Part shown: positions 6,878 through 14,962 of the stretch, piece after piece
Layout: each line of letters opens with the position of its first letter
Numbering within the stretch: position 1 is the stretch's first letter
Notes under the pieces: model-generated
What the model was told of the DNA's origin: nothing
What the model saw: only the letters and a program-made list of their open reading frames with translations
The model's database searches: none
Program-made: the position numbers and the translations under genes
From: Knufia peltigerae
Lineage: Eukaryota > Ascomycota > Eurotiomycetes > Chaetothyriales > Trichomeriaceae
Length of the DNA stretch: 64,000 bases
Reading direction: 5' to 3'
Assembly (NCBI GenBank): GCA_030247855.1
Contig: JAPDRN010000084.1
Location: 1 to 64,000, forward strand

Positions 6878-7746
6878 CAGCGGATGTTGCCGTCGATCAC
6901 CGGCTGCACCTGACCACCGACCCATACCGTGCCCTGCACGTCGACGGTAACCTGGACGAGGCCGTCGCGGCCGACCTCGCGGCCCTGGCTGGCCACATAG
7001 CTCCCGTTCTTGCCGGGCAGGGCATTACGCTGCCGAAGCCAGGCGCCGATCAGCGCGTTGGCGCTGCCGGTCACCGGGTCTTCCGGCACGTTGGGCGCAT
7101 CCGCAGGGCAGAACGCACGCACCACCAGATCATGGTCGGTACCGGGGTCGAGCGCGAACACGGCTACGCCGAGCGCATCGGTGGCCATGCTCCAATCGCG
7201 CAGGGCCGCCATGTCCGGTACCAGCGTGCGCACGGCGTCGGCATCGCGCAGCGGCAGCAGCCACCAGCGCGGGCCGTTTTCCCAGAGTTCGGCGCCTTGG
7301 CCCTCGGCGATGACGGCGCGCAGCGCTTCCGGGACGGCACCCGGTGCTGTCGGCAGCAGGCGCGCTGCTGGGCTGGCCAGCCGGATGGTGGGCGCGTTGG
7401 CCGGGCCCGTGACCTGCACCGGCAGCAGGCCGGCCGCGCATTGCTGTACCAGGGCCCCGTCGCGTGGCTGCACCAGGCCGCAGGCGACCGCTGTCCAGGC
7501 GGCACCCACGCTGGGATGGCCGGCAAAGGGCAGCTCGCTGGCAGGGGTGAAGATGCGGACGTGGTAGTCGGCGCCGGCAGCGGTGGGGCGCAGGAAGAAC
7601 ACGGTCTCGGACAGGTTCAGCCAGGCGGCCAGGGCCTGCATGCGGTCGGTGGACAGCCCATCCGCGTCGAACACGACACCGAGTGGGTTGCCGGTACCGG
7701 GGTGGTGGGCGAAGACATCGAGCTGCAGGTAGCGGTAGGCGGTCAT
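6874..7746 (-). CDS. PhzF-family isomerase-like protein (copy 2)
   Basis: This 290-residue protein is a paralogue of the downstream PhzF gene. It has the same landmarks: LQLDVFAHHPGTGNPLGVVF, LSETVFFLRP, LPFAGHPSVGAAW and PEDPVTGSANALIGAWL. In the second lobe this copy has DPVTGSA, the commoner family form, where copy 1 has DAASGAA. I chose the ATG at 7744-7746 (MTAYRYLQLDVF). The TAG stop lies inside a SMAG repeat. The two copies probably arose by tandem duplication and are quite diverged. The substrate is unknown. The start is 75 bp from the divergent lysAC start. Confidence 0.9.
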   Translation of the reverse strand: MTAYRYLQLDVFAHHPGTGNPLGVVFDADGLSTDRMQALAAWLNLSETVFFLRPTAAGADYHVRIFTPASELPFAGHPSVGAAWTAVACGLVQPRDGALVQQCAAGLLPVQVTGPANAPTIRLASPAARLLPTAPGAVPEALRAVIAEGQGAELWENGPRWWLLPLRDADAVRTLVPDMAALRDWSMATDALGVAVFALDPGTDHDLVVRAFCPADAPNVPEDPVTGSANALIGAWLRQRNALPGKNGSYVASQGREVGRDGLVQVTVDVQGTVWVGGQVQPVIDGNIRW

Positions 7747-7821
7747 TGACGGGTGTATTGGGCTTAGAATCGAAGGTTCCGCCCCCAAGGGCGGCTTCCC
7801 CACATTACACATAGCCTATCC

Positions 7822-10416
7822 ATGTCAGCTTCCCCCCTTGTCGATCGTTGGATCGTACTGAAGTTCGGCGGCACCTCGGTGTCGCGTCGCCACCGCTGGG
7901 ACACGATCGGGAAGCTGGCGAAAAAACGGGCCGAAGAAACCGGTTCGCGCGTTCTGGTGGTGGTTTCGGCGCTGTCCGGGGTCACCAATGAACTGACCGC
8001 GATTGCCGATGGCGCGCCGGACAGCCGCGATCGCGTGGCGGCGCTGGTCGAACGCCACCAGGCCTTCCTGGACGAGCTGGGCCTGGGCGCGGAGGTTCTG
8101 GCCGAGCGGCTGGCCGCGCTGCAGGGCCTGCTGGACGACCCGCGTGCGCCCAGCCGACCGCTGGACTGGCAGGCCGAAGTGCTGGGCCAGGGTGAACTGC
8201 TGTCGTCCAGCCTGGGCGCGGCCTACCTGCGTGCCAGCGGCCTGGATTTCGGCTGGATGGATGCGCGCCAGTGGCTGGACGCGCTGCCGCCGCAGCCGAA
8301 CCAGAGCGACTGGTCGCAGCGCCTGTCGGTGAACTGCCAGTGGCGTGCCGATGCGGAATGGGCGCAGCGCTTCCGCGCCCAGCCCACGCGCCTGCTGATC
8401 ACCCAGGGTTTCATCTCGCGTCATGCCGACGGTGGCACGGCCATTCTCGGTCGCGGCGGTTCGGATACCTCGGCGGCGTACTTCGGTGCGCTGCTCGGCG
8501 CGAGCCGCGTGGAGATCTGGACCGATGTGCCAGGCATGTTCAGCGCCAATCCCAAGGACGTGCCGGACGCGCGTCTGCTGACCCGCCTGGACTATTACGA
8601 AGCGCAGGAAATCGCCACCACCGGCGCCAAGGTGCTGCACCCGCGCTCGATCAAGCCGTGCCGCGATGCGGGCGTGCCGATGGCGATCCTCGATACCGAG
8701 CGCCCGGAACTGCCGGGTACCAGCATCGACGGCAACGCCGCGCCGGTGCCGGGCGTGAAGGCAATCAGCCGCCGCAACGGCATCGTGCTGGTGTCGATGG
8801 AAGGCATCGGCATGTGGCAGCAGGTCGGCTTCCTTGCCGATGTGTTCGGCCTGTTCAAGAAGCACGGCCTGTCGGTGGACCTGATCGGTTCGGCCGAGAC
8901 CAACGTCACCGTGTCGCTGGACCCGTCCGAGAACCTGGTCAACACCGATGTGCTGGCCGCGCTGTCGGCGGATCTGTCGCAGATCTGCAAGGTCAAGGTG
9001 ATCGTGCCGTGCGCGGCGATCACCCTGGTCGGCCTGGGCATGCGCTCGCTGCTGCACAAGCTGTCGGACGTGTGGGCGACCTTCGGTCGTGAGCGCGTGC
9101 ACATGATCTCGCAGTCGTCCAACGACCTGAACCTGACCTTCGTCATCGACGAGGCCGATGCTGACGGCCTGCTGCCGATCCTGCACGCCGAGCTGATCGA
9201 CAGCGGCGCGATGCCGGTGGAAGAGACCGAAGTGTTCGGCCCGCGCTGGCGCGAAATCGCCGGCACCGTGCGTCCGCGTGGTACGCCTTGGTGGCGCGGC
9301 CAGCGTGCGCACCTGCTGCAGCTGGCCGATGCCGGCACCCCGCGCTACGTCTACCACTTGCCCACTGTGCGGGCGCGTGCCCGTGCGCTGGCGGCGATCA
9401 AGCCGATCGACCAGCGTTATTACGCAATCAAGGCCAACAGCCATCCGGCCATCCTGCAGTTGCTGGAAGCCGAAGGTTTCGGCCTGGAGTGCGTGTCGCA
9501 CGGTGAGTTGAAGCATGTGTTCCAGGCCATTCCGGAACTGTCGCCCAAGCGCGTGCTGTTCACCCCCAGCTTCTGCCCGCGCAGCGAGTACGAAGCGGCG
9601 TTCGCGCTGGGCGTGACCGTCACCGTCGACAACGTGGAAGCCCTGCAACGCTGGCCGGACCTGTTCCGCAACCGCGAGCTGTGGCTGCGCGTGGACCTGG
9701 GCCGTGGCGAAGGCCACCACGCCAAGGTCCGCACCGGTGGCAAGGACTCCAAGTTCGGCCTGCCGATCGCGCGCGTGGACGAGTTCGTGCGCGCGGCCAC
9801 CGAGCTGGGCACCCGTGTGGTCGGCCTGCATGCGCACCTTGGCAGCGGCGTGGAAACCGCCCAGCACTGGCGCCTGATGTGTGACGAGCTGGCTGGCTTC
9901 GCGCGCCGTATCGGCAGCGTGCAGACCATCGATATCGGTGGTGGCCTGCCGATTCCCTACAGCGACGAAGACGAGCCGTTCGACCTGGACGCCTGGGCCG
10001 AGGGCCTGGCCGAGGTCAAGGCGCTGCATCCGGCATTCCGCCTGGCGATCGAACCGGGCCGCTTCCTGGTGGCCGAATCGGGCGTGCTGCTGACCCATGC
10101 CACCCAGGTGGTGGAGAAGGACGGCGTACGCCGCGTCGGCCTGGATGCGGGCATGAACACGCTGATGCGCCCGGCCCTGTACGACGCCTGGCACGACATC
10201 GAAAACCTCAGCCGCCAGGGCGGTTACGCCGAAGCAGCGTTCGATGTGGTCGGCCCGATCTGCGAATCCAGCGATGTGTTCGGCAAGCGCCGCAAGCTGC
10301 CGGTGTCGACCGCGCCGGACGATGTGATGCTGATCGCCGACGCCGGTGCCTACGGCTATGTGATGTCCAACACCTACAACCAACGGGCGATGCCGCGCGA
10401 GGACGTGATCGAATGA
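7822..10416 (+). CDS. lysAC: Bifunctional aspartate kinase / diaminopimelate decarboxylase
   Basis: This 864-residue fusion catalyses the first and last steps of lysine synthesis via meso-diaminopimelate. The N-terminal aspartokinase has KFGGTSVS at about residues 14-21, ILGRGGSDTSAAYFGALL, and two ACT regulatory segments (about 320-470). The C-terminal half is a fold-type III PLP decarboxylase (LysA): Lys537 in YYAIKANSHP is the Schiff-base lysine, followed by VDLGRGEGHH, LGSGVE, the phosphate-binding IDIGGGLPI, EPGRFLV and CESSDVFGK. The fusion is characteristic of Xanthomonadaceae. Fusing both ends of the pathway may let the ACT domains sense lysine for the whole protein; that is inference. 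murL follows 90 bp downstream. Confidence 0.97.
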   Translation: MSASPLVDRWIVLKFGGTSVSRRHRWDTIGKLAKKRAEETGSRVLVVVSALSGVTNELTAIADGAPDSRDRVAALVERHQAFLDELGLGAEVLAERLAALQGLLDDPRAPSRPLDWQAEVLGQGELLSSSLGAAYLRASGLDFGWMDARQWLDALPPQPNQSDWSQRLSVNCQWRADAEWAQRFRAQPTRLLITQGFISRHADGGTAILGRGGSDTSAAYFGALLGASRVEIWTDVPGMFSANPKDVPDARLLTRLDYYEAQEIATTGAKVLHPRSIKPCRDAGVPMAILDTERPELPGTSIDGNAAPVPGVKAISRRNGIVLVSMEGIGMWQQVGFLADVFGLFKKHGLSVDLIGSAETNVTVSLDPSENLVNTDVLAALSADLSQICKVKVIVPCAAITLVGLGMRSLLHKLSDVWATFGRERVHMISQSSNDLNLTFVIDEADADGLLPILHAELIDSGAMPVEETEVFGPRWREIAGTVRPRGTPWWRGQRAHLLQLADAGTPRYVYHLPTVRARARALAAIKPIDQRYYAIKANSHPAILQLLEAEGFGLECVSHGELKHVFQAIPELSPKRVLFTPSFCPRSEYEAAFALGVTVTVDNVEALQRWPDLFRNRELWLRVDLGRGEGHHAKVRTGGKDSKFGLPIARVDEFVRAATELGTRVVGLHAHLGSGVETAQHWRLMCDELAGFARRIGSVQTIDIGGGLPIPYSDEDEPFDLDAWAEGLAEVKALHPAFRLAIEPGRFLVAESGVLLTHATQVVEKDGVRRVGLDAGMNTLMRPALYDAWHDIENLSRQGGYAEAAFDVVGPICESSDVFGKRRKLPVSTAPDDVMLIADAGAYGYVMSNTYNQRAMPREDVIE

Positions 10417-10450
10417 TCGCCGCCTTCCGCGCCCTGCACCCGCCCACCGA

Positions 10451-10480
10451 CACGTCCCGCGCCTGCGCGCGGGCACGTGC
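10451..10480 (+). other. Strong hairpin between lysAC and murL
   Basis: CACGTCCCGCGCC and GCGCGGGCACGTG face each other around a 2-3 nt loop with one mismatched or bulged position. There is no U-tract, so it is unlikely to be an intrinsic terminator; it could be an mRNA processing or stabilising stem between lysAC and murL. A 23-codon frame (10413-10484) overlaps it but shows no coding support. Confidence 0.4.
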
Positions 10481-10506
10481 CTGACCGTGCTTGAACTGGA
10501 TTCACC

Positions 10507-11859
10507 ATGACTGCTTTCGATAAACACCAGGTTTCCCGCTTCCGCTTCGTCCGCTGCGAATTCGCCGCGGACACCGGCGTGGCCAAGCTGGTCTACGCCT
10601 TCGATGACGGCCCGGAAATGGTGGAAACCGTTACCGTGCCCGGCGCCCCGTTCGTGCTGGAGCCGGCCCGTGCCGACGCCGTGCAGCGCGCGCTGCGGCT
10701 GCTGCACCTGATTGCCGGTGTGAGCTACTACAAGGCCGGTGTGCCCGATACGGTCAGCATCGACAGCTACAGCATCGATGCCGATACCGCTGCGTTGGTG
10801 GAGACCATCTATCTCAACGGCCTGGGTGAGTTCGCCTACCGCAACGGCCTGAACCTGCGTGGGCGCTTCCGCCTGCCGGTGCAGGGCGAAACGGTGCAGG
10901 CACCGGTGCTGGGCCTGCAGGCGCATGCGCTGGTGGCCATCGGTGGCGGCAAGGATTCGCTGGTCAGCATCGAAGCACTGCGTCGCGCCGGCGTGGACGA
11001 GACGGTGACCTGGATTGGTGGTTCGCAGTTGATCCGTGCCTGTGCCGAGCGCACCGGGCTGCCGACGCTGAATCTCGGTCGCGCGCTGGCGCCGGAGCTG
11101 TTCGAGCTCAACCGCCAGGGCGCATGGAACGGCCACATCCCGGTGACTGCGGTGAACTCGGCGATCATGGTGCTGGCTGCGCTGCTGCAGGGCGTGGACC
11201 AGGTGGTGTTCTCCAACGAACGTTCGGCCAGCTACGGCAGCCAGATTCCGGGCACCGGCGAGGTCAACCACCAGTGGTCGAAGGGCTGGGCGTTCGAGCA
11301 GGCCTTCGGCGTGTACGTGCAGAACCAGGTGGCCGCCGACCTGCAGTACTACTCGCTGCTGCGACCGATGTCGGAGCTGGCGGTGGCCCGCCAGTTCGCC
11401 AAGAGCGATTTCTACGACGCGCATTTCTCCAGCTGCAACCGCAACTTCCACATCCTTGGCGAGCGCCCGGTGAACCGCTGGTGCGGCGTCTGCCCGAAAT
11501 GCCACTTCGTGTTCCTGGCGCTGGCCCCGTTCATGCCGAAGACCCGCCTGGTGCGCATCTTCGGCCGCAACCTGTTGGATGACATCGAGCAGGCCGGTGG
11601 CTTCGACGCGCTGCTGGAATTCCAGGACCACAAGCCGTTCGAATGCGTGGGCGAAGGCCGCGAATCCCGTGCGGCGATGGCGACCCTGGCGCAGCGCCCG
11701 GAGTGGAAGGAAGACGCGCTGGTGAAGCGTTTCTGCAATGAAATCCGACCGCAGCTGGATGCGGCCGAACTGGAGCTGGCACCGCTGATGCAGTTGCAGG
11801 GCGAACATCGTATTCCGGCGACGCTGTGGGAACGGGTGCGTGAAGATTTCGCAGCTTGA
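10507..11859 (+). CDS. murL: UDP-N-acetylmuramoyl-L-alanyl-L-glutamate epimerase MurL
   Basis: This 450-residue protein matches MurL, which epimerises the terminal L-Glu of UDP-MurNAc-L-Ala-L-Glu to D-Glu in an ATP-dependent reaction. It replaces the usual glutamate racemase route for D-Glu in Xanthomonas. A PP-loop-like ATP site is visible as AIGGGKDSLVSIE (GGGKDS at 146-151). Conserved cysteines near FSSCNRNFH and WCGVCPKCHFVFLAL sit in the second half. It overlaps the next gene, murD2, by 20 bp, so translation is probably coupled. The assignment rests on this characteristic pairing plus the motifs. The protein is cytosolic and acts in peptidoglycan precursor synthesis. Confidence 0.9.
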   Translation: MTAFDKHQVSRFRFVRCEFAADTGVAKLVYAFDDGPEMVETVTVPGAPFVLEPARADAVQRALRLLHLIAGVSYYKAGVPDTVSIDSYSIDADTAALVETIYLNGLGEFAYRNGLNLRGRFRLPVQGETVQAPVLGLQAHALVAIGGGKDSLVSIEALRRAGVDETVTWIGGSQLIRACAERTGLPTLNLGRALAPELFELNRQGAWNGHIPVTAVNSAIMVLAALLQGVDQVVFSNERSASYGSQIPGTGEVNHQWSKGWAFEQAFGVYVQNQVAADLQYYSLLRPMSELAVARQFAKSDFYDAHFSSCNRNFHILGERPVNRWCGVCPKCHFVFLALAPFMPKTRLVRIFGRNLLDDIEQAGGFDALLEFQDHKPFECVGEGRESRAAMATLAQRPEWKEDALVKRFCNEIRPQLDAAELELAPLMQLQGEHRIPATLWERVREDFAA

Positions 11860-13249
11860 AGGCAAGCGCGTAGCGCTATGGGGCTGGGGGCGTGAGGGGC
11901 GTGCTGCGTTTGCAGTGCTGCGCGCGCGCCTGCCATCGCTTGGCCTGAGCCTGTTCTGCCCGGCCGGCGAGGTCGAGGCCGCACGTGCGGAAACGCAGGG
12001 CGCGCTGGATGTACGCGGCGAACCCACAGCCGAAGCGCTGGCTTCATTCGAGGTGGTGATCAAGTCGCCAGGGATCAGTCCGTATCTGTCGATCGCGTTG
12101 GCGGCGGCGGAGCAGGGTACCGTCTTCATTGGGGGCACGGCGTTGTGGTTTGCCGAACATGCCGATGCCGATGGCACCGTGCGCGACACGATCTGCGTGA
12201 CCGGTACCAAGGGCAAGAGCACCACCACCGCGCTGATCGCGCACCTGCTGCGCGCAGCCGGGCGTCGCACCGGTCTGGTCGGCAACATCGGCCTACCGCT
12301 GCTGGAAGTGCTGGACCCGCAACCGGCGCCCGCGTACTGGGCGGTGGAGCTGTCCAGCTACCAGACCGGCGAGGTCGCGCGTAGTGGTGCGCACCCGCAG
12401 GTGGCCGTGGTGCTGAATCTGTTCCCGGAACATCTGGACTGGCACGGCAGCGAACAACGCTACATCGAAGACAAGCTGCAGCTGGTGACCGGCGCCGCAC
12501 CGCGCGTTGCCGTGCTCAATGCCGCAGACCCGCACTTGGCCGCGCTGTCGCTGCCCGCCAGCGAGGTGGTCTGGTTCAACCAGCCGCAGGGCTGGCATAT
12601 GCGCGGCGACATCGTCCATCGCGGCGAGCAGGCGGTGTTCGATACCCGCAATACGCCACTGCCGGGTCGACACAACCGCGGCAACCTGTGCGCGGTGCTG
12701 GCCGCACTGGAGGCGCTGGGCCTGGACGCGGTGGCGCTGGCGCCGGCCGTGCAGGATTTCCGACCGCTGCCGAACCGCCTGCAGCGGATTGGCGAGGCCG
12801 ATGGCCTCACCTACATCAACGATTCGATCAGCACCACGCCGCATGCCAGCCTTGCGGCGCTGGAGTGCTTCGCCGGCCAGCGCATCGCGCTGCTGGTGGG
12901 CGGGCATGATCGTGGCCTGGACTGGACTGACTTCATGCAGCACATGGCGCATGACGTGCCGCCGGTGGAAATCGTGACCATGGGCAGCAACGGCCCGCGC
13001 ATCCACGCGATGCTGCAGCCGTTGGCCGATGCCGGTCGCTTCGGCCTGCATGCGGCCGCTGATCTGCCTGATGCGGTGGCGCTGGCGCGTCGCGCACTGG
13101 GCCGGCAGGGTGGAGTGGTGCTGCTGTCGCCAGGGGCGCCGAGCTATGGCGCCTACCGGGATTACGTTGCACGCGGGCGGCATTTCGCCGAACTGGCCGG
13201 GTTCGACCCGGACACCATCAGCGCGATTCCGGGGATCGGGATCGGCTGA
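11840..13249 (+). CDS. murD2: UDP-N-acetylmuramoyl-L-alanine--L-glutamate ligase MurD2
   Basis: This 469-residue Mur ligase adds L-Glu to UDP-MurNAc-L-Ala, giving the substrate of MurL. It has the Rossmann-like N-terminus (GKRVALWGWGREGRAA), the ATP P-loop CVTGTKGKSTTTALIAHLL (about 117-135), the central PFPEHLDWH-like segment (NLFPEHLDWHGS), and the C-terminal YINDSISTTPHASLAAL and LVGGHDRGLDW motifs. It starts with GTG at 11840 inside the end of murL. A normal MurD (D-Glu adding) would use the same fold; the pairing with MurL is what indicates L-Glu specificity. Confidence 0.9.
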   Translation: MKISQLEGKRVALWGWGREGRAAFAVLRARLPSLGLSLFCPAGEVEAARAETQGALDVRGEPTAEALASFEVVIKSPGISPYLSIALAAAEQGTVFIGGTALWFAEHADADGTVRDTICVTGTKGKSTTTALIAHLLRAAGRRTGLVGNIGLPLLEVLDPQPAPAYWAVELSSYQTGEVARSGAHPQVAVVLNLFPEHLDWHGSEQRYIEDKLQLVTGAAPRVAVLNAADPHLAALSLPASEVVWFNQPQGWHMRGDIVHRGEQAVFDTRNTPLPGRHNRGNLCAVLAALEALGLDAVALAPAVQDFRPLPNRLQRIGEADGLTYINDSISTTPHASLAALECFAGQRIALLVGGHDRGLDWTDFMQHMAHDVPPVEIVTMGSNGPRIHAMLQPLADAGRFGLHAAADLPDAVALARRALGRQGGVVLLSPGAPSYGAYRDYVARGRHFAELAGFDPDTISAIPGIGIG

Positions 13250-13289
13250 GGGGTCGGATCCCTTTCCGCAGGAAAGGGCTCTGACCCCA
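13250..13289. repeat. Palindromic intergenic element after murD2
   Basis: GGGGTCGGATCCCTTTCC is followed, after GCA, by GGAAAGGGCTCTGACCCC, forming a near-perfect 18-bp stem with two mismatched positions. It begins at the last base of the murD2 stop codon and has no U-tract. It differs in sequence from the SMAG units and may be a separate repeat family or a Rho-type 3' end stem. Confidence 0.6.
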
Positions 13290-13307
13290 ACGGGATACCG
13301 CGTGAAT

Positions 13308-13360
13308 CCATCCACGCATGGCGTGGATCTACTGTAGAGCCGAGCCCACGCTCGGCTGCC
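13308..13360. repeat. Two SMAG/REP-type units tail to head
   Basis: One unit (CATCCACGCATGGCGTGGATCTAC) ends at 13333. Immediately after it a second, different unit begins GTAGAGCCGAGCCCACGCTCGGCT (from 13334). Both are hairpins. They fill the space between murD2 and the convergent SMI1 gene. Confidence 0.75.
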
Positions 13361-13361
13361 T

Positions 13362-13949
13362 TCATTCGTCTTCGTTGATGAACGCGTAATCGCGATCAAT
13401 CAACTGCTGCAGGTACGCATCAAAGCTGGGGGCGATCACCGCGTAGCTGTCCGGGTCGTGCAGGTAGCGCACCACCTGGCCAACGCTGCCGCCGGGTGTG
13501 GGATCGAAATCCAGATACAGCATCGAGGTGCCGCCGTTGTTCATGCAGTGCGAGAAGCACAGGCGACAGCTCATCGGCAGGTCGGCATCGATGCCGGCAC
13601 CGAGGATCTCCGGTTCCTCTTCCAGCCACTCTTCGTAGATGGAGCGGATGCTGTCGTCCCACTGCCGCTGGTCTTCGAAGATCTGCGCGATGGAGCGTAG
13701 GTAGTACGGGTAGTCGCCCACGTCCGAGCCGAGCATCAGCACGCAGACCTCGCCCTTCGGATATTCGCGGAAGTGCGTGCCGTCCACGCGCGAAAGCAGC
13801 TCTACCAGGCTGTCGGGCACCTGCGGCCACTGCGCGCGCAGCCGTTGCAGGTCGGCCTCGCTGGCGCCTTCGGTCCACGCCCATTGCGGCGCATCGTCCT
13901 CGGGCAAGCGGGCGGTCAGTCCAGACAGAAAGCGTTCGACAAGATTCAT
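13362..13949 (-). CDS. SMI1/KNR4 (SUKH) family protein
   Basis: This 195-residue protein has the SUKH layout: an amphipathic N-terminal helix, WTEGASEADLQRLRAQWPQVPDSLVELLSRVDGTHF (the LP..L..L...DG signature), and a central strand region. It ends SVGQVVRYLHDPDSYAVIAPSFDAYLQQLI, the typical C-terminal helix. SUKH proteins are often immunity proteins against contact-dependent or type VI toxins, but many are stand-alone. No toxin gene adjoins it here, so an immunity role is not supported. The sequence just upstream of its ATG belongs to a long inverted repeat. Confidence 0.8.
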   Translation of the reverse strand: MNLVERFLSGLTARLPEDDAPQWAWTEGASEADLQRLRAQWPQVPDSLVELLSRVDGTHFREYPKGEVCVLMLGSDVGDYPYYLRSIAQIFEDQRQWDDSIRSIYEEWLEEEPEILGAGIDADLPMSCRLCFSHCMNNGGTSMLYLDFDPTPGGSVGQVVRYLHDPDSYAVIAPSFDAYLQQLIDRDYAFINEDE

Positions 13950-13951
13950 GC

Positions 13952-14066
13952 AGAAAAGGAACGGAGGGGATCAGGTCGTATCCAACCACACCTGCGTCAC
14001 GCCGCCAATGCAGAATGCGACGCGGGAGGGGTGAATACGGCTTAATCCCCTCCGTCCCCTTTTTCT
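13952..14066. repeat. Long imperfect inverted repeat between SMI1 and dienelactone hydrolase genes
   Basis: The left arm starts AGAAAAGGAACGGAGGGGAT (13952) and the right arm ends ATCCCCTCCGTCCCCTTTTTCT (14066). The arms pair imperfectly over about 30 bp each, including CGTATCC against GGTGAATACG further in. It occupies almost the whole 128-bp gap between two divergent start codons, ending just before the GGAG of the plus-strand gene. It is unrelated to the SMAG units and resembles a small mobile or repetitive element. Confidence 0.6.
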
Positions 14067-14077
14067 GGAGCAGGCGC

Positions 14078-14863
14078 ATGAATCGTTGGCGATGCGGTGT
14101 GGCGATGGTACTGGGGCTGGCAGCGATGCCAGCGTGGGCGGCGATGAAGACGCAGCCGGTGGAGTGGAAGCACCAGGGCACGACCTTCAGTGGCGTGCTG
14201 GTCTACGACGATGGAGATGCTGACAAGCGTCCCGGCCTGGTGATGGTGCCGAACTGGAAGGGCGTGAACGAATCGGCCATCGAGAAGGCCAAGCAACTGG
14301 CGGGCGATGACTACGTGGTGCTGGTGGCCGATGTGTACGGCAAGGGCGTGCGACCGAAGACCGATGCCGAGGCCGGGCCGGTGGCGACCAAGCTGCGCAA
14401 TGACCGGCCACTGCTGCGGGCGCGGGCACTGGAGGCGGTGACCGTGCTGAAGGCGCAGGCGGGCAAGGCACCGCTGGACCCCAGCCGGATCGGCGCGGTG
14501 GGCTTCTGCTTCGGTGGCACCACGGTGCTGGAACTGGCCCGCGCCGGCGCGCCGCTGGCGGGCGTGGTCAGTCTGCATGGGGGGCTCGGGTCGCCCTTGC
14601 CGGCGCAGGCCGGCGGCAGCCATCCGTCGGTTCTGGTGTTGAACGGTGCCGACGACAGGAGCGTGACCGCCGAGGATATCGGCAGCTTCCAGAAGGAAAT
14701 GGACGCGGCCAAGGTGGACTGGGAGTTCACCAACTACAGCGGTGCGGTGCACTGCTTTGCCGAGCGCGATGCCAACAGTCCGCCGGGCTGCCAGTACAAC
14801 GAGCGTGCAGCGAAGCGTGCCTGGAAGGCACTGGATGAGTTCTTCGAGGAGCGCTTCATGTAG
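14078..14863 (+). CDS. Secreted dienelactone hydrolase-family protein
   Basis: This 261-residue alpha/beta hydrolase has a signal peptide (MNRWRCGVAMVLGLAAMPAWA). The dienelactone hydrolase triad is visible: nucleophile Cys144 in GFCFGGTT, an Asp at 192/193 in LNGADDRSV, and His225 in GAVHCFAE. The early LVMVPNWKGVNE strand and loop are also typical. The family hydrolyses small lactones or esters; the periplasmic substrate is unknown. The ATG at 14078 follows a GGAG ribosome site immediately after the long inverted repeat. The TAG stop is part of a SMAG repeat (GTAG at 14860-14863). Confidence 0.88.
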   Translation: MNRWRCGVAMVLGLAAMPAWAAMKTQPVEWKHQGTTFSGVLVYDDGDADKRPGLVMVPNWKGVNESAIEKAKQLAGDDYVVLVADVYGKGVRPKTDAEAGPVATKLRNDRPLLRARALEAVTVLKAQAGKAPLDPSRIGAVGFCFGGTTVLELARAGAPLAGVVSLHGGLGSPLPAQAGGSHPSVLVLNGADDRSVTAEDIGSFQKEMDAAKVDWEFTNYSGAVHCFAERDANSPPGCQYNERAAKRAWKALDEFFEERFM

Positions 14864-14955
14864 TGCCGACCAACGGTCGGCACCCACCGATGTTTCCGTG
14901 CCGACCAACGGTCGGCACCCACCTGCCCTGGTAGGTGCCGACCGTTGGTCGGCAC
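14860..14955. repeat. Three SMAG/REP-type units (accaacggt subtype)
   Basis: Three units carry the core GCCGACCAACGGTCGGCAC: the first begins GTAG at 14860, the second lies around 14898-14918, and the third, inverted and beginning GTAGGTGCCGACCGTTGG, starts near 14931. The first unit supplies the stop codon of the hydrolase gene. They fill the gap before the convergent ispB gene. Confidence 0.85.
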
Positions 14956-14962
14956 TCCTTCA

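Noticed and set aside
5901..7746. Phenazine biosynthesis cluster
   Set aside because: Only PhzF-family genes are present; no phzA-E or G genes are found nearby.
10413..10484. 23-codon frame between lysAC and murL
   Set aside because: It overlaps the lysAC stop, lies on the hairpin and has no ribosome site or homology. Recorded only as a hairpin.
7825..12288. 1487-residue open frame on the minus strand
   Set aside because: It lies antisense to lysAC and murL, has low-complexity His/Gln/Arg composition and no recognisable domain. It is a high-GC shadow frame.
13362..13949. Immunity protein of a toxin system (SUKH)
   Set aside because: No toxin, secretion or Rhs gene is adjacent; family membership alone is not enough.
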